Shown piece by piece: positions 19,368-28,329 of a stretch of DNA of 64,000 bases. A program made the position numbers and the translations under genes. The notes beneath the pieces were generated by a model. It was not told the origin of the DNA. It was given only the letters and a program-made list of their open reading frames with translations, and searched no databases. Origin of the DNA: Neisseria weaveri. GTDB lineage: Bacteria > Pseudomonadota > Gammaproteobacteria > Burkholderiales > Neisseriaceae. Every line of letters begins with the position of its first letter. The stretch's first letter is position 1. The DNA lies in the NCBI RefSeq assembly GCF_900638685.1, contig NZ_LR134533.1, forward strand, positions 1 to 64,000, given 5' to 3'.

Positions 19368-20216
19368 TTGAGCAAACGGGAAAAACGCCAAGTTACGAAA
19401 GAAGAGGCTGAAGCAAGAATTATTCGGCAGATGCTCAGAAACGTAGATGAAGCCACGGCAAAAGCCGATTTATTCAAAAGAGACGAAAATATCGTTTCAC
19501 TGATGGGTGCTTATTTGCCGAAACGGGATAAGCATTATCAAGATTCGGTCTACAACATCCGTTACAATGCCGCTTACGGCTCTGTTTTAAATCATGCCGC
19601 CCGTTATAAACATTTCGGCAGAACACCGGAAGAAATCAACAGCTACAACCGCCATGTTGTTACCGACATACCGAAAGCGATAGCGAATGTAGGGATAAGC
19701 GCATACGAATCGGCGGCGAACTTGGCCAACGGTTCGGTATTTGCGGAAGACCCTGCTTATGCGCGTATAGGCAGAGTCGGTTACGGGATACCTGAGTATG
19801 GCAAAGCGTTGGAGACGGCGGGCAGTTTGGGATTGGGAGCTTATGCGTTGGGTAGGGGAGTGAAGACTGGTTCGGATAATTTACGTTCTAAAAAATTCGG
19901 GATTTGGAAAGTAGATGAGTTGAAAAAAACTGCAAAAATGTTAGATAGGAGTAATCTGACAGTTGCGGGTCGGGCACTGCAAAAGCATGGGAATAGAGAA
20001 GGAAGTGCATTCCCTCGAGCAAAAGGTAGCCCATCCTTAATTAATTTACAAGCAGAAAAAATTGTGAGTGATATTTTGCACAATCCCAAAACGGTTGCTA
20101 CACAGAGAAATACTGGGCGTTTTGGGAAAGTTACAGATGTTGTCGCGCCAGATGGGCGTGGTTTGAGATATGATTCAACTGGTAAATTTATTGGTTTTTT
20201 GGAGCCTAAAAAATGA
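19368..20216 (+). CDS. Orphan cassette 6: pretoxin plus 'AGRALQKHG' toxin tip
   Basis: Homology to a second pretoxin type starts at about 19252 (AGWNTDRFNRQLHPNEYA) and is in frame with TTG 19368. The pretoxin contains EEAEARIIRQML and the conserved DIPKAI...YESAANLANGS block. The tip reads LTVAGRALQKHGNREGS, INLQAEKIV, then FGKVTDV and DGRGLRYDSTGKFIGFLEP. This tip family is widespread among polymorphic toxins and is probably an RNase of the BECR fold; that part is inference. The 72-residue partner overlaps by ATGA. It has no secretion signal, so it is a silent donor. Confidence 0.8.
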   Translation: MSKREKRQVTKEEAEARIIRQMLRNVDEATAKADLFKRDENIVSLMGAYLPKRDKHYQDSVYNIRYNAAYGSVLNHAARYKHFGRTPEEINSYNRHVVTDIPKAIANVGISAYESAANLANGSVFAEDPAYARIGRVGYGIPEYGKALETAGSLGLGAYALGRGVKTGSDNLRSKKFGIWKVDELKKTAKMLDRSNLTVAGRALQKHGNREGSAFPRAKGSPSLINLQAEKIVSDILHNPKTVATQRNTGRFGKVTDVVAPDGRGLRYDSTGKFIGFLEPKK

Positions 20217-20431
20217 AAAAATTAACTTTACAACTTATTAGTTTGATTGATAGAGATAGTTTGGTTGTGGAAATTTGGGAGGGTGATAATCAATTTGCTG
20301 AAGTCTATATGCAAAATGGTGAAATTCAGATAGATATATTCCCTATTTTGGATAGAGATTATTGGACTTTTAATTTATATGAGATTCAGGATAGCTTTGG
20401 GGAAGCAATTAAGTTATTGGGTAACAAATAG
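20213..20431 (+). CDS. Small immunity protein, cassette 6
   Basis: This 72-residue acidic protein (LVVEIWEGDNQFAEVYM, IQIDIFPI, then a C-terminal helix DSFGEAIKLLG) overlaps the tip stop by four bases. Small β-rich proteins ending in such a helix are usual partners of the AGRALQKHG tip family. The next tpsA fragment starts two bases after its stop, another direct cassette-to-cassette join. Confidence 0.75.
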   Translation: MKKLTLQLISLIDRDSLVVEIWEGDNQFAEVYMQNGEIQIDIFPILDRDYWTFNLYEIQDSFGEAIKLLGNK

Positions 20432-20619
20432 AAAGAAGCCGAAGCAAGAATTATCCGGCTAAACATTACCAAGATTCGGCCTACAACAGCCGTTACAATG
20501 CCGCTTACGGCTCTGTTTTAAATCATGCCGCCCGTTATAAACATTTCGGCAGAACACCGGAAGAAATCAATAGCTACAACCGCCATGTTGTTACCGACAT
20601 ACCGAAAGCGATAGCGAAT

Positions 20620-21219
20620 GTGGGGATAGGCGCATACGAATCGGCGGCGAACTTGGCCAACGGTTCGGTATTTGCGGAAGACCCTGCTTATGCGCGTATA
20701 GGCAGAATCGGTTACGGCATACCGGAGTACGGTAATGCGTTGGAGACGGTAGGCAGCTTGGGGTTGGGAGCTTATGCGTTGGGTAGGGGAGCAACCTACC
20801 CAAATGAAATGGGCACAAAAAGTTCTTTTACAATCGGCAATCGCCGTTATTCGGTTGTTGATGGTGAGATGGCTGGGGCAAATAAACCTATAAAACAAAA
20901 TATCCCATTACTTAGCAGTCCAAATGCACAGCGAATTCCAAGCGGAAATTTCCCAAGGGAAAATCAAAAACCTAATGCAATCTTATATCGTGCTAATCAA
21001 AATGGAAGTATTACAAGCTATGCCGTTTATGATAAACATGGCATGATTCTGAAACGTGTCGATATGCAAGGAAAGGCTCATGCAGGTATCCCTACTCCTC
21101 ATGTCATTGAATATGGAAGAAATACATTACCGGATGGAACGGTAAAGCCTGTTACACCTAGGAAATCAATGCCTCGACCGGCAAGAGCTGATGAGCTTTA
21201 TTATTTTATCAAACATTAA
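20620..21219 (+). CDS. Orphan cassette 7: toxin-24-like tip
   Basis: Homology to the DIPKAI pretoxin begins at about 20433 but has an internal deletion: EAEARIIR is joined to KHYQDSAYN near 20459. TTG 20620 is the first usable start. A linker RRYSVVDGEMAGANK is shared with cassettes 8 and 9. The tip contains SITSYAVYDKHGM, LKRVDMQGKAHAGIPTPH and a C-terminal DELYYFIKH. The GKAHAGIPTPH motif resembles polymorphic toxin type 24, a putative RNase; this is a pattern match from memory. The immunity gene follows after 14 bases. Confidence 0.75.
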   Translation: MGIGAYESAANLANGSVFAEDPAYARIGRIGYGIPEYGNALETVGSLGLGAYALGRGATYPNEMGTKSSFTIGNRRYSVVDGEMAGANKPIKQNIPLLSSPNAQRIPSGNFPRENQKPNAILYRANQNGSITSYAVYDKHGMILKRVDMQGKAHAGIPTPHVIEYGRNTLPDGTVKPVTPRKSMPRPARADELYYFIKH

Positions 21220-21233
21220 AATAGATATAAAAT

Positions 21234-21689
21234 ATGTTAGAGAATTGGAAATATCATTTTTGGAAAAAAGATCAGATTGATAGAAATGATATTGATGCAT
21301 ATATAGGATATAAAATTTATCCTGAAGATATTGAAATTTTTTCAAATATTCTTTATCCGGACTTTATGGAATATAAAAACTGCATTATAAAATTACCATC
21401 AGGCTGTACTCAGGATGAAATTAAAGATATTCAATTATTATTTGATAAATGGGAAGGAGAAAATTTAACTACTAGTCAAATTGAGAAAGTTATGAACTAT
21501 ACGATTATTTCAGAAATTTTTTTCGAAACATCTAGTAGTTCAAATATTTCAACATTAAGTAACATTGCAAATTTAATAAGTTTAAATTGGGAAATCTGTC
21601 TCAAAAAGAAATTTCCAAATAGGAACTTTGATATTGTTGTATCAAATGATGATGATCAAGTATCTTTAACATTTTCTCAAGTTAGCTAG
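21234..21689 (+). CDS. Immunity protein, cassette 7
   Basis: This 151-residue protein has Trp/Lys-rich ends (MLENWKYHFWKKDQ) and an acidic body (DDDQVSLTF near the end). It follows the toxin-24-like tip by 14 bases and shares its low GC. The family is not recognised. Downstream the array is interrupted by IS21 and IS5-derived sequence. Confidence 0.65.
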   Translation: MLENWKYHFWKKDQIDRNDIDAYIGYKIYPEDIEIFSNILYPDFMEYKNCIIKLPSGCTQDEIKDIQLLFDKWEGENLTTSQIEKVMNYTIISEIFFETSSSSNISTLSNIANLISLNWEICLKKKFPNRNFDIVVSNDDDQVSLTFSQVS

Positions 21690-21747
21690 CTTATTTGACA
21701 GCAAGCTGTTGTTTGTATGAAAGTTCAATCTATATTGTTAAATATCG

Positions 21748-22075
21748 TGCAAAACTGAGCCAGGGAAACGGGGAGTTGTGCTCCAAAATTGAGCCACTCT
21801 CCGTTTGTTATAAACTGCTCTGCTTTATCACACAGCGGAGCCCAACCTGGATGTTATGTATGGAAACCATCGCAAAAGTGCACCGGCTTTTTCACCGGCA
21901 GAAACTCTCACAACGTGAAATCGCCAAACAACTCAAACTCTCCCGCAATACAGTCGCCCCCCCGTCTACCGCAGAGAACAAACCCATTACCCCAAGCTCG
22001 GTCCTTTTCTTGACGTGTTGACCCAACAGTTGCTCCAAGAAGCCCGGCTGCCCAAACAGCAACACCTTTCTGCCC
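21748..22075 (+). mobile_element. IS21-family remnant (istA N-terminus, frameshifted)
   Basis: The left end reads CGTGCAAAACTGAGCC. A frame opens at 21860 as METIAKVHRLFHRQKLSQRE with a helix-turn-helix typical of IstA (IAKQLKLSRNTV). It shifts frame at a run of Cs near 21958, after which YRREQTHYPKLGPFLDVL continues in another frame. The remnant stops where a 94-bp inverted-repeat element is inserted at 22076. No istB is present. Confidence 0.75.
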
Positions 22076-22169
22076 GAGACCTTTGCAAAACCCTCAAAAA
22101 TTCTTTAAATTCCCACTCACATCAAACTCCGGGAATTTAAAGAATTTTTGAGGGTTTTGCAAAGGTTTC
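22076..22169. mobile_element. 94-bp IS5-derived MITE
   Basis: An almost perfect palindrome runs from GAGACCTTTGCAAAACCC to its near-complement, with the loop ACTCACATCAAACTCC. Arms and loop closely match the terminal 75 bases of the IS5-family element ending at 36621, so this is a miniature derived from that end. It abuts the DUS that opens cassette 8. Confidence 0.8.
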
Positions 22170-22258
22170 AGGCCGTCTGAACAACACTTTCGATAAAGAA
22201 AGGGTGCAGAAAGAGCTGGATTACGAAAGAAGAAGCCGAAGCAAGAATTATCCGGCAG

Positions 22259-23200
22259 ATGCTCAGAAACGTAGACGAAGCTACGGCAAAAGCGGACTTG
22301 TTCAAAAGAGACGACAATATCGTTTCACTAATGGGTGCTTATTTGCCGAAACGGGATAAGCATTACCAAGATTCGGCCTACAACAGCCGTTACAATGCCG
22401 CTTACGGCTCTGTTTTAAATCATGCCTTCCGTTATAAGAATTTCGGCAGAACACCGGAAGAAATCAACAGCTACAACCACCATGTTATTACCGACATACC
22501 GAAAGCGATAGTGAATGTGGGGATAGGCGCATACGAATCGGCGGCGAACTTGGCCAACGGTTCGGCGTTTCCGGAAGATCCCGCTTATGTGCGTATAGAT
22601 AGAATCGGCTACGGGATACCGAAGTACGGTAATGCGTTGGAGACGGCGGGCAGTTTGGGGTTGGGGGCTTATTCGTTGGGCAGGGGAGCAAGCTCACCAA
22701 ATGTAACAGGCACGAAAAGTCCTTCTGCAACCGGCAATCGTCGGTATTCGGTTGTTGATGGTGAGATGGCTGGCGGGAATAAAGCATCTAAACCCATAAC
22801 ATCTTCGGGTAAAGCTAATGCAGCAACAGTTAGAGGATTGAATCTCGATTTAAAAACCGCGCAAGCGGCTAATGAAGTAGTAGAAAGCTTAAGAACCGCA
22901 GGTAAATTGCCAAGCCATTACGTAACAAAAAATAAAGCGATCCAGCAAGGTTGGAAGCCAGGAAAGCCATTAAGCAATTATGTTAAAAATGGCCAAATCG
23001 GCGGTGATATTTTTGAAAATTCAACAAAGATTTTGCCATTTGCAAATGGGAGGGTTTGGTATGAAGCCGATATTGGTCTTAATAATACAATCTCTAGAGC
23101 CAAGCAAACAGGTACAAGAATTTTATATTCTAATGATGGTTTATTGTATATTACAAATGACCATTATAAGACAGTGACTAAAATAGGAACTTGGAAATAA
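22259..23200 (+). CDS. Orphan cassette 8: barnase-family RNase toxin tip
   Basis: The cassette begins at the DUS at 22170 (SGRLNNTFDKERVQKELD), which jumps within two codons to the EEAEARIIRQML pretoxin; ATG 22259 is the first start. After the shared RRYSVVDGEMAGGNK linker the last 100 residues match barnase throughout: LPSHYVTKNKA, GKPLSNYV, IGGDIFENSTKILP, VWYEADI, TRILYSNDGLLYIT and DHYKTVTKI. The barnase catalytic Glu (in YEADI), the Arg of TRILYS and the C-terminal His of DHY are all present. It should be an active guanyl-specific RNase if translated. The barstar gene follows. Confidence 0.88.
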   Translation: MLRNVDEATAKADLFKRDDNIVSLMGAYLPKRDKHYQDSAYNSRYNAAYGSVLNHAFRYKNFGRTPEEINSYNHHVITDIPKAIVNVGIGAYESAANLANGSAFPEDPAYVRIDRIGYGIPKYGNALETAGSLGLGAYSLGRGASSPNVTGTKSPSATGNRRYSVVDGEMAGGNKASKPITSSGKANAATVRGLNLDLKTAQAANEVVESLRTAGKLPSHYVTKNKAIQQGWKPGKPLSNYVKNGQIGGDIFENSTKILPFANGRVWYEADIGLNNTISRAKQTGTRILYSNDGLLYITNDHYKTVTKIGTWK

Positions 23201-23205
23201 AAATT

Positions 23206-23493
23206 ATGATTATTTATATAGATGGGCAAAGTATTAAAGAAAGTCTTGACTTTCATAAACAACTCTCCAGCCAATTGAAAATTTCTCAATATTACGGTCG
23301 AAATCTTGATGCCTTGTGGGATTTATTAAGCATGAACATTGAAAGACCTTTAACTTTGGTTTGGAATAATTCGCAAGAGTCAAAAAAATATCTTGGAGAA
23401 GAATTTGATGCAATTGTTGAGATTCTAGATCGTGTCAAAAGACAGGATATTTTTTACAATTGGCAAGATAAGTTTAATTATTATTTGAAATAA
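23206..23493 (+). CDS. Barstar-family immunity protein, cassette 8
   Basis: This 95-residue inhibitor of the barnase-type tip contains the barstar core YYGRNLDALWDLLS, preceded by FHKQLSSQL and followed by PLTLVWNNS. In barstar, the Tyr, Asp and Glu residues of this helix and loop fill the RNase active site. I chose ATG 23206, nine bases after GGAA; a TTG at 23191 would add five residues and overlap the toxin. It protects the cytoplasm from the cassette 8 RNase and from any TpsA carrying the same tip. Confidence 0.88.
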   Translation: MIIYIDGQSIKESLDFHKQLSSQLKISQYYGRNLDALWDLLSMNIERPLTLVWNNSQESKKYLGEEFDAIVEILDRVKRQDIFYNWQDKFNYYLK

Positions 23494-23554
23494 TAAGCCA
23501 GCAGTAAATTGCTGTAGATATTTGTATTAATCAACAGCAGGTTAACAGTCACGA

Positions 23555-24026
23555 ATGTCGAGTAGATTTTGTTGTCCTGATTTGAATGTAACAGGCACGA
23601 AAAGTCCTTCTGCAACCGGCAATCGTCGGTATTCGGTTGTTGATGGTGAGATGGCTGGGGCAAACAGACAGGCAAAATATAATACTTCGGAAGGAAAAGC
23701 CGATAGTGTGAGTGGTAGAAATTTGGCTGATCATTTAACGGCAAAAATGTCTAAACCTATTGTAAAAGATCCTACACTTAAAAAAAATTGTCGATGATTT
23801 ATATAGGGAAAATGCAAAAATAGGTAGTGGAAGTACAGCTGATGCGGTTCGCTATGAACTTAAAAACAATACAAAAGTAGGAGGTAGGGAACATAGTGAA
23901 AAAGCTAGAAATTATTCAGTAGCACTTGAAAGGTGGTTAATAAAAAATCCAGAGGCATCTTTTAGCGATCAGTCAACTGCTAAAAATATATTGAGAGATC
24001 TGCAAAATGCAATTAAAGGAAAATGA
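23555..24026 (+). pseudogene. Orphan cassette 9: toxin tip with A8 frameshift
   Basis: The first frame (23555-23797) holds the linker RRYSVVDGEMAGANR and NLADHLTAKMSKPIVKD. At a run of eight As (23780-23787) the frame breaks. With seven As it would continue as LKKIVDDLYRENAKIGSG, then STADAVRYEL, GREHSEKARNYSVALERWL and NILRDLQNAIKGK to the stop at 24024. STADAVRYEL with a C-terminal helical segment is a known CDI tip pattern; its activity is not known to me. The immunity gene starts two bases after the stop. Confidence 0.8.
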
Positions 24027-24027
24027 G

Positions 24028-24384
24028 ATGAATTACGATCAATTTTTAAATAAGATTAAAGGAATATCCTTGATATCACTGTCAATAGATAAATTTATCA
24101 GTGAGTGGGGGGATGATTTGCCAGTAATGTTATTTGGGGAAATAGGCAAAACCATAGTAAACAATTTATCCAATTTTTCAATAAATGAATGTAATGATAT
24201 ATTTGCCTATATTGAAGAAGGGATGCTTAGTGGTGAAGAGCTGTTAAAAAATTGTATTGCTACTGGTTTATTAGAATCTATGTATAATAGTTCACAAAAA
24301 GAAAATAATTGGCTAAATATAAACAATATGCTAGACCCATTGTCAAGACAGTATGTTGACGAGTGGATAAATATTGGAGAATAA
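24028..24384 (+). CDS. Immunity protein, cassette 9
   Basis: This 118-residue acidic helical protein has an FISEWGDDLPVMLFGEIG core and GLLESMYNSS, a pattern I associate with the common partner of STADA-type tips. The ATG at 24028 follows AAAGGAAAA; a longer start at 24007 would overlap the tip. The gene looks intact although its toxin partner is frameshifted. The DUS terminator at 24465 follows. Confidence 0.75.
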   Translation: MNYDQFLNKIKGISLISLSIDKFISEWGDDLPVMLFGEIGKTIVNNLSNFSINECNDIFAYIEEGMLSGEELLKNCIATGLLESMYNSSQKENNWLNINNMLDPLSRQYVDEWINIGE

Positions 24385-24464
24385 TTTATTAAACTTCAAA
24401 TTATATGAAAACTTGATGAATATGTAGAAATTATATCTAAATACTATGTATTTTATAAATTTAA

Positions 24465-24500
24465 ATGCCGTCTGAAAATTCCAGCCTTTTCAGACGGCAT
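24465..24500. terminator. DUS inverted-repeat terminator
   Basis: ATGCCGTCTGAAAA and its complement surround a short loop. It is an AT-type DUS pair ending the cassette 9 unit. Confidence 0.8.
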
Positions 24501-24618
24501 CTATTTATGTGTTGAAATAACTGAGCCGATATCTATCGCCAGCCGAGAGATCGGAGCTTACTTTAAAACCGTAGATCCGCAGGCAGGTAAAGACAAACAA
24601 GGCACACCCGCCCATATT

Positions 24619-25470
24619 ATGGCGCATACCGTCTGGAATGCCGCCGTTGCTTATGCCGCAGGTAACAACGCAGGTACGGCCGCTTTGGCAGCGGGCGGTT
24701 CCGAAACCGTTACGCCCATTTTATCGAACTGGCTGTTTAAAGAGAAAGATCCGTCGAAACTGACGGAAGATCAAAAAGAAACCTTAGCTACTATCAACCG
24801 TCTGCTCGGCAGCGGGATAGGCGCGGCAGGAGGAAACGCCGACAACGCCCTTTCAGACGGCCTGATTGCCCGAAACGTAGCGGAACAGAACAATATGACG
24901 CGGGCAGGCAAAGGGGTAGTGGTTCCTTTATTTGGTGCTTTATATTGCGCTTTGGATAAGCATTGCGGAAGCGTTACGGATACGTTTACGGGGATGATGT
25001 CGGAACAGATAAAATCTGCGCAAGAAGAGCGGGAGAAGCTGTTTCCGATATTGAATGACGGAAAAGGAGGAGGGGAGAAGGCGCAAGTGCCGAAACACCC
25101 GGTAAGCCGGTCAGCTACGGGTGCGCCTATGCCGCCTGATGATGAGGATAATGGCAAAAATGATTTAGATGTCAACGTAAATAAAATTTTGAAGCAATCT
25201 AATAGACTTTCCAATAGGAATAGTCTAACTCAATATGAAAAAAATATGCCTAATAGAACTGATAGAGAGGCGTGGCAGCAAGCTCAAAAAGATTTTGATA
25301 GTTTAAAATTACAAAATATCAGGACAATAAATACTCAATATGGACAAGGTAGAATAGGTATACTAAATGATGGCAGAACCGTAATAGTTAGACCAGGCAG
25401 TTCAAATGGTAGTCCAACTTTACAAATTAATAGTAAATCTTCTAATAAAGTTATTAAAATTAGATACTAA
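24619..25470 (+). CDS. Orphan cassette 10: toxin tip with IVRPGSS...KIRY ending
   Basis: Homology to the cassette 2 pretoxin begins at about 24528 (IASREIGAYFK), and ATG 24619 lies inside it. The pretoxin ends in PMPPDDED. The tip is LPNRTD-like (MPNRTDREAWQQAQ), then INTQYGQGRIGIL, DGRTVIVRPGSSNGSP and a final KIRY. Such Arg/Gly/Ser-rich C-termini occur in small RNase-type tips, but that is inference. The immunity gene starts 20 bases later. Confidence 0.8.
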   Translation: MAHTVWNAAVAYAAGNNAGTAALAAGGSETVTPILSNWLFKEKDPSKLTEDQKETLATINRLLGSGIGAAGGNADNALSDGLIARNVAEQNNMTRAGKGVVVPLFGALYCALDKHCGSVTDTFTGMMSEQIKSAQEEREKLFPILNDGKGGGEKAQVPKHPVSRSATGAPMPPDDEDNGKNDLDVNVNKILKQSNRLSNRNSLTQYEKNMPNRTDREAWQQAQKDFDSLKLQNIRTINTQYGQGRIGILNDGRTVIVRPGSSNGSPTLQINSKSSNKVIKIRY

Positions 25471-25490
25471 ATTTAAATTGTGGAAAAAAA

Positions 25491-25994
25491 ATGATAAATT
25501 TATTTAATTCTAAGGAAGAATTTTTTTCTTTTTTTCTAAATGAAGAGTGGTCAATATCTAAAAAATTTCTTGATGATAAATCTTGGAATGCTATACCTGT
25601 TCCAAATACTCTCACATTAATAGAGTCAGAATGGTTGTCTAACTCAATACATTCGTTAGGTTTTGATCATTATATTGAGTTCACTTTCGAATATGAGGGA
25701 GATATTTATCAAAGAAAGATTGCTAATAATCAGGAAAATATATTCTATAGCGATTTTAATAATTTGCAAAGTTATATTATAATCACCAATGAAAACTTAG
25801 ATTTTATTTACTTTAGAAATCAAAATAATTTATATCATTTATTTTGTGGCAAGTATGACTTTATATATAATTGTGTAAAGTGTTCTAATAGAATGGCAAA
25901 AGAAATTTTCTTTTCTTATGGAGTATACGATTATAACGAACAAAATGATGAGCACTATTATTTAAAAAAAATTTGGGAGTATTATAAAAGTTAG
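25491..25994 (+). CDS. Immunity protein, cassette 10
   Basis: This 167-residue protein is rich in Phe, Tyr, Asn and acidic residues, with no membrane span. It starts 20 bases after the cassette 10 tip, near GTGGAAAAA. The family is not recognised. Base composition is very low in GC, as for the other immunity genes. The next spacer (25995-26109) holds no gene and ends in a degenerate DUS hairpin. Confidence 0.65.
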   Translation: MINLFNSKEEFFSFFLNEEWSISKKFLDDKSWNAIPVPNTLTLIESEWLSNSIHSLGFDHYIEFTFEYEGDIYQRKIANNQENIFYSDFNNLQSYIIITNENLDFIYFRNQNNLYHLFCGKYDFIYNCVKCSNRMAKEIFFSYGVYDYNEQNDEHYYLKKIWEYYKS

Positions 25995-26109
25995 TATTTG
26001 ATTATTTTATATGTGTTTTCTTAAGTATGTTTAATGATATAGTGCATTGATTTATATATTTATTTTAATTGATCTATAGGTTTAATACTAATAGGTATTT
26101 ATAATTTTG

Positions 26110-26146
26110 AGGTCGTTTGAAAGGTAAAGAAACTTTCTTACGGCCT
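26110..26146. terminator. Degenerate DUS hairpin
   Basis: AGGTCGTTTGAAAG pairs imperfectly with CTTTCTTACGGCCT. It sits exactly between cassette 10 and cassette 11. The AGGTCGTTTGAA word also occurs at 31362. Confidence 0.55.
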
Positions 26147-26560
26147 TTAAAATCTGCGCAAGAAGAGCGGGAGAAGCTGTTTCCGATATTGAATGACGGA
26201 AAAGGAGGAGGGAAGAAGGCGCAAGTGCCGAAACACCCGGTAAGCCGGTCAGCTACGGGTGCGCCTATGCCGCCTGATGATGAGGATGATAAAAATATTC
26301 GTGAAACTCATAATTCGGTTAAAGAATCTCCAAGCTATCCTAAAGGGTTTAGAGATGTTCATAACGGGATGAAAAAGGTTAATGTTAATAATCAATCTAT
26401 TCTAAACCAATTAAGAAAAGTGGAAAAGGGAGATTGGAAAAAAGTATATAGAGATGGTTTTGATGCCCAAGGAAATAAAATATCTATTCATTATTTTCAA
26501 AATACTAAAACAGGTAGAGTGTTTAATGTTAAAGTCAAAAGAAATTGGAGTAACTTTTAA
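26117..26560 (+). CDS. Orphan cassette 11: short toxin tip with DUF3969-type partner
   Basis: Homology to the cassette 2 pretoxin tail starts at about 26149 (KSAQEEREKLFPILNDG) and ends in PMPPDDEDD. The tip has NNQSILNQLRKVEKGDWKK, then ISIHYFQNTKTGRVFNVKVK and WSNF at the C-terminus. It is basic, about 85 residues long and probably β-rich at the end, consistent with a small nuclease; the activity is not established. The true coding start is unclear because nothing upstream of the fragment is original. The immunity start overlaps the stop by one base. Confidence 0.75.
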   Translation: MKGKETFLRPLKSAQEEREKLFPILNDGKGGGKKAQVPKHPVSRSATGAPMPPDDEDDKNIRETHNSVKESPSYPKGFRDVHNGMKKVNVNNQSILNQLRKVEKGDWKKVYRDGFDAQGNKISIHYFQNTKTGRVFNVKVKRNWSNF

Positions 26561-26913
26561 TGGATAAAATATTAATTTCAAATAATAAAAATGATGTAGA
26601 GTTTTTTTTAAATACTTATATTTTGGGAGTGTTGACAGCTCTTATAAATAAAAAAATTAACACAGATGATATTCAAAAATTACTATTTAGGCCTGGGATA
26701 ATTGAATATTTAACAAAATTAGGAATAGATAAACAGTATATTCATATTATTTTAGCTGGAACAGAATTAGAAGATATCGAAAGCCTTATTCCTGCAAACT
26801 TGCACCAAGAAACCTTAAAATTAATAGATATATGTCTTAATAATTTCAATGATATGTATTTGGAAGATAATATCTATATTGGTATTGATATAAAAGATCA
26901 TAAATTAAGTTAG
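26560..26913 (+). CDS. DUF3969-like immunity protein, cassette 11
   Basis: This 117-residue acidic helical protein has an IDDIQ-like helix, LLFRPGIIEYL and the signature GTELEDIESLIP, which matches the DUF3969 family, recurrent partners of CDI tips. It begins on the last base of the tip stop. Its own stop (26911-26913) is followed directly by another tpsA fragment. Confidence 0.8.
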   Translation: MDKILISNNKNDVEFFLNTYILGVLTALINKKINTDDIQKLLFRPGIIEYLTKLGIDKQYIHIILAGTELEDIESLIPANLHQETLKLIDICLNNFNDMYLEDNIYIGIDIKDHKLS

Positions 26914-26982
26914 AACCTGCAATACCTGAATATAGGCTTAAGCAGTGCGTCGGCAGCTTTATCCGCCCCGACCGACAGCGCA

Positions 26983-28329
26983 TTGGGCCTTGCCGCTTCA
27001 GCGGCCAACCCCGTTGTGTCCTACCATATCGGCCAACACTTCAAACAGAACGACGAACTGAACAAACTCGACGGCGGCAAACGTCCGGGAGAAGGCAGCA
27101 AAGAACACATCGCCCTGCATACCCTGAACGGATTGCTGACCGGTGCGGCCAACGGCAGCCATGCTGTTGTGAGCGGGCTGTCTGCGGGGGGAGCGGAATT
27201 ATTGGCACCGACATTGGCACAAAGCCTGTACGGTAAGTCTCCCAAAGAGCTGACGGCGGAAGAAAAAGCGAATATCGGTTCGTTGGCCGGAGTATTCGGT
27301 GCGGCGGTAGGCGCGGCATCGGGGGATGTTGCGGGTGCGGTAGTGGGCAGTCAGGTTGCGCAGAGTGCGGTGGAGAATAATTATTTGACGGAAGGGCTCA
27401 GAAAAACACCTCAAAGTATCAGCACGTTTGATAAAGAAATGCAGGCCTGTAAGGCAAGAGGTGGTGATTGCTCTGAAATCATTAAAAAATTCTTAGCGCA
27501 TAGCAACCAAAATAGGGCATATTTGATAAAAGAATGCACAGGAGGCGGAATAACTTGCCCGAGTTATCAGGAAATTATTGCGGCAAATACAGGGGAGTCT
27601 TATTTAGCTTCGATTAAAGATCCTGATGTACGCAGGATTGTTGCTACAGTTAATGCTGCAGATTTAATCTTTTTAGATAAGGAAATAGGCATTTGGAGTA
27701 AGGTGGGTAATGCCGTTGCAGATCCGACGGTAATCGCTACACTGGTTGGAAGCAGAGGAAGGAGTAGTGCTGTTGACCTGAAGTCCATCGCAAAAAGCAG
27801 CACTTTATCTGCCGGGAACGGAATGCTTTATAATTTTGCGGTGCAATGGGCGGAGAAACGCAGTATAGATTACCGTGATTTGATTGCTTCGGGGATTGTA
27901 GGTGGAATTACGGGTGCTGCAACTCCGAATGTATCGGTAACTCATGCGAAGAAGCCAGGGCAAGGTACTTTTGATAGAGGTTCTTCCTTGCCTGTATCTA
28001 AACCGGTTAAGGTGGATTTCCCAAATGGTTCGGTGACTTATCAGTCGAATCCGAAACATACCCCAGGAGGAGCTGGATGGAATTCTAGGGCGGGAAGAGA
28101 ACCGCAAGATTCTCTTCGTTTATTTCAAAATTCTCAGCCAATACCTTCATCGACAACAGTACGTTTTGCCAGAGATCAGGAAGGAAATATTCATCGTTTT
28201 TCTAAAGATCCCAACAATCAGTGGCATTGGAATGGTGGAACTGGCGATAAAAATAATCCATTAATTTTAGATAATAAAGTTAAAGCCGAATTAAGAAATT
28301 TAGGATGGAAAGGCAAAATTTTAAAATGA
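26983..28329 (+). CDS. Orphan cassette 12: near-identical alternative 3' end for tpsA
   Basis: From about 26916 to 27957 this is nearly identical to tpsA 7164-8205, covering pretoxin, VENN and the YLTEGLRKTPQ...AKKP segment. Only the tip differs: VTYQSNPKHTPGG, EPQDSLRLFQNSQ, HRFSKDPNNQWHWNGG and ELRNLGWKGK. That tip is a distant homologue of the active tpsA tip (shared YQSN.KH, EP.SL..F, HxWxG). TTG 26983 is the first start; homology extends upstream. It is the best-matched donor for replacing the active tip. The stop overlaps the immunity start. Confidence 0.85.
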   Translation: MGLAASAANPVVSYHIGQHFKQNDELNKLDGGKRPGEGSKEHIALHTLNGLLTGAANGSHAVVSGLSAGGAELLAPTLAQSLYGKSPKELTAEEKANIGSLAGVFGAAVGAASGDVAGAVVGSQVAQSAVENNYLTEGLRKTPQSISTFDKEMQACKARGGDCSEIIKKFLAHSNQNRAYLIKECTGGGITCPSYQEIIAANTGESYLASIKDPDVRRIVATVNAADLIFLDKEIGIWSKVGNAVADPTVIATLVGSRGRSSAVDLKSIAKSSTLSAGNGMLYNFAVQWAEKRSIDYRDLIASGIVGGITGAATPNVSVTHAKKPGQGTFDRGSSLPVSKPVKVDFPNGSVTYQSNPKHTPGGAGWNSRAGREPQDSLRLFQNSQPIPSSTTVRFARDQEGNIHRFSKDPNNQWHWNGGTGDKNNPLILDNKVKAELRNLGWKGKILK

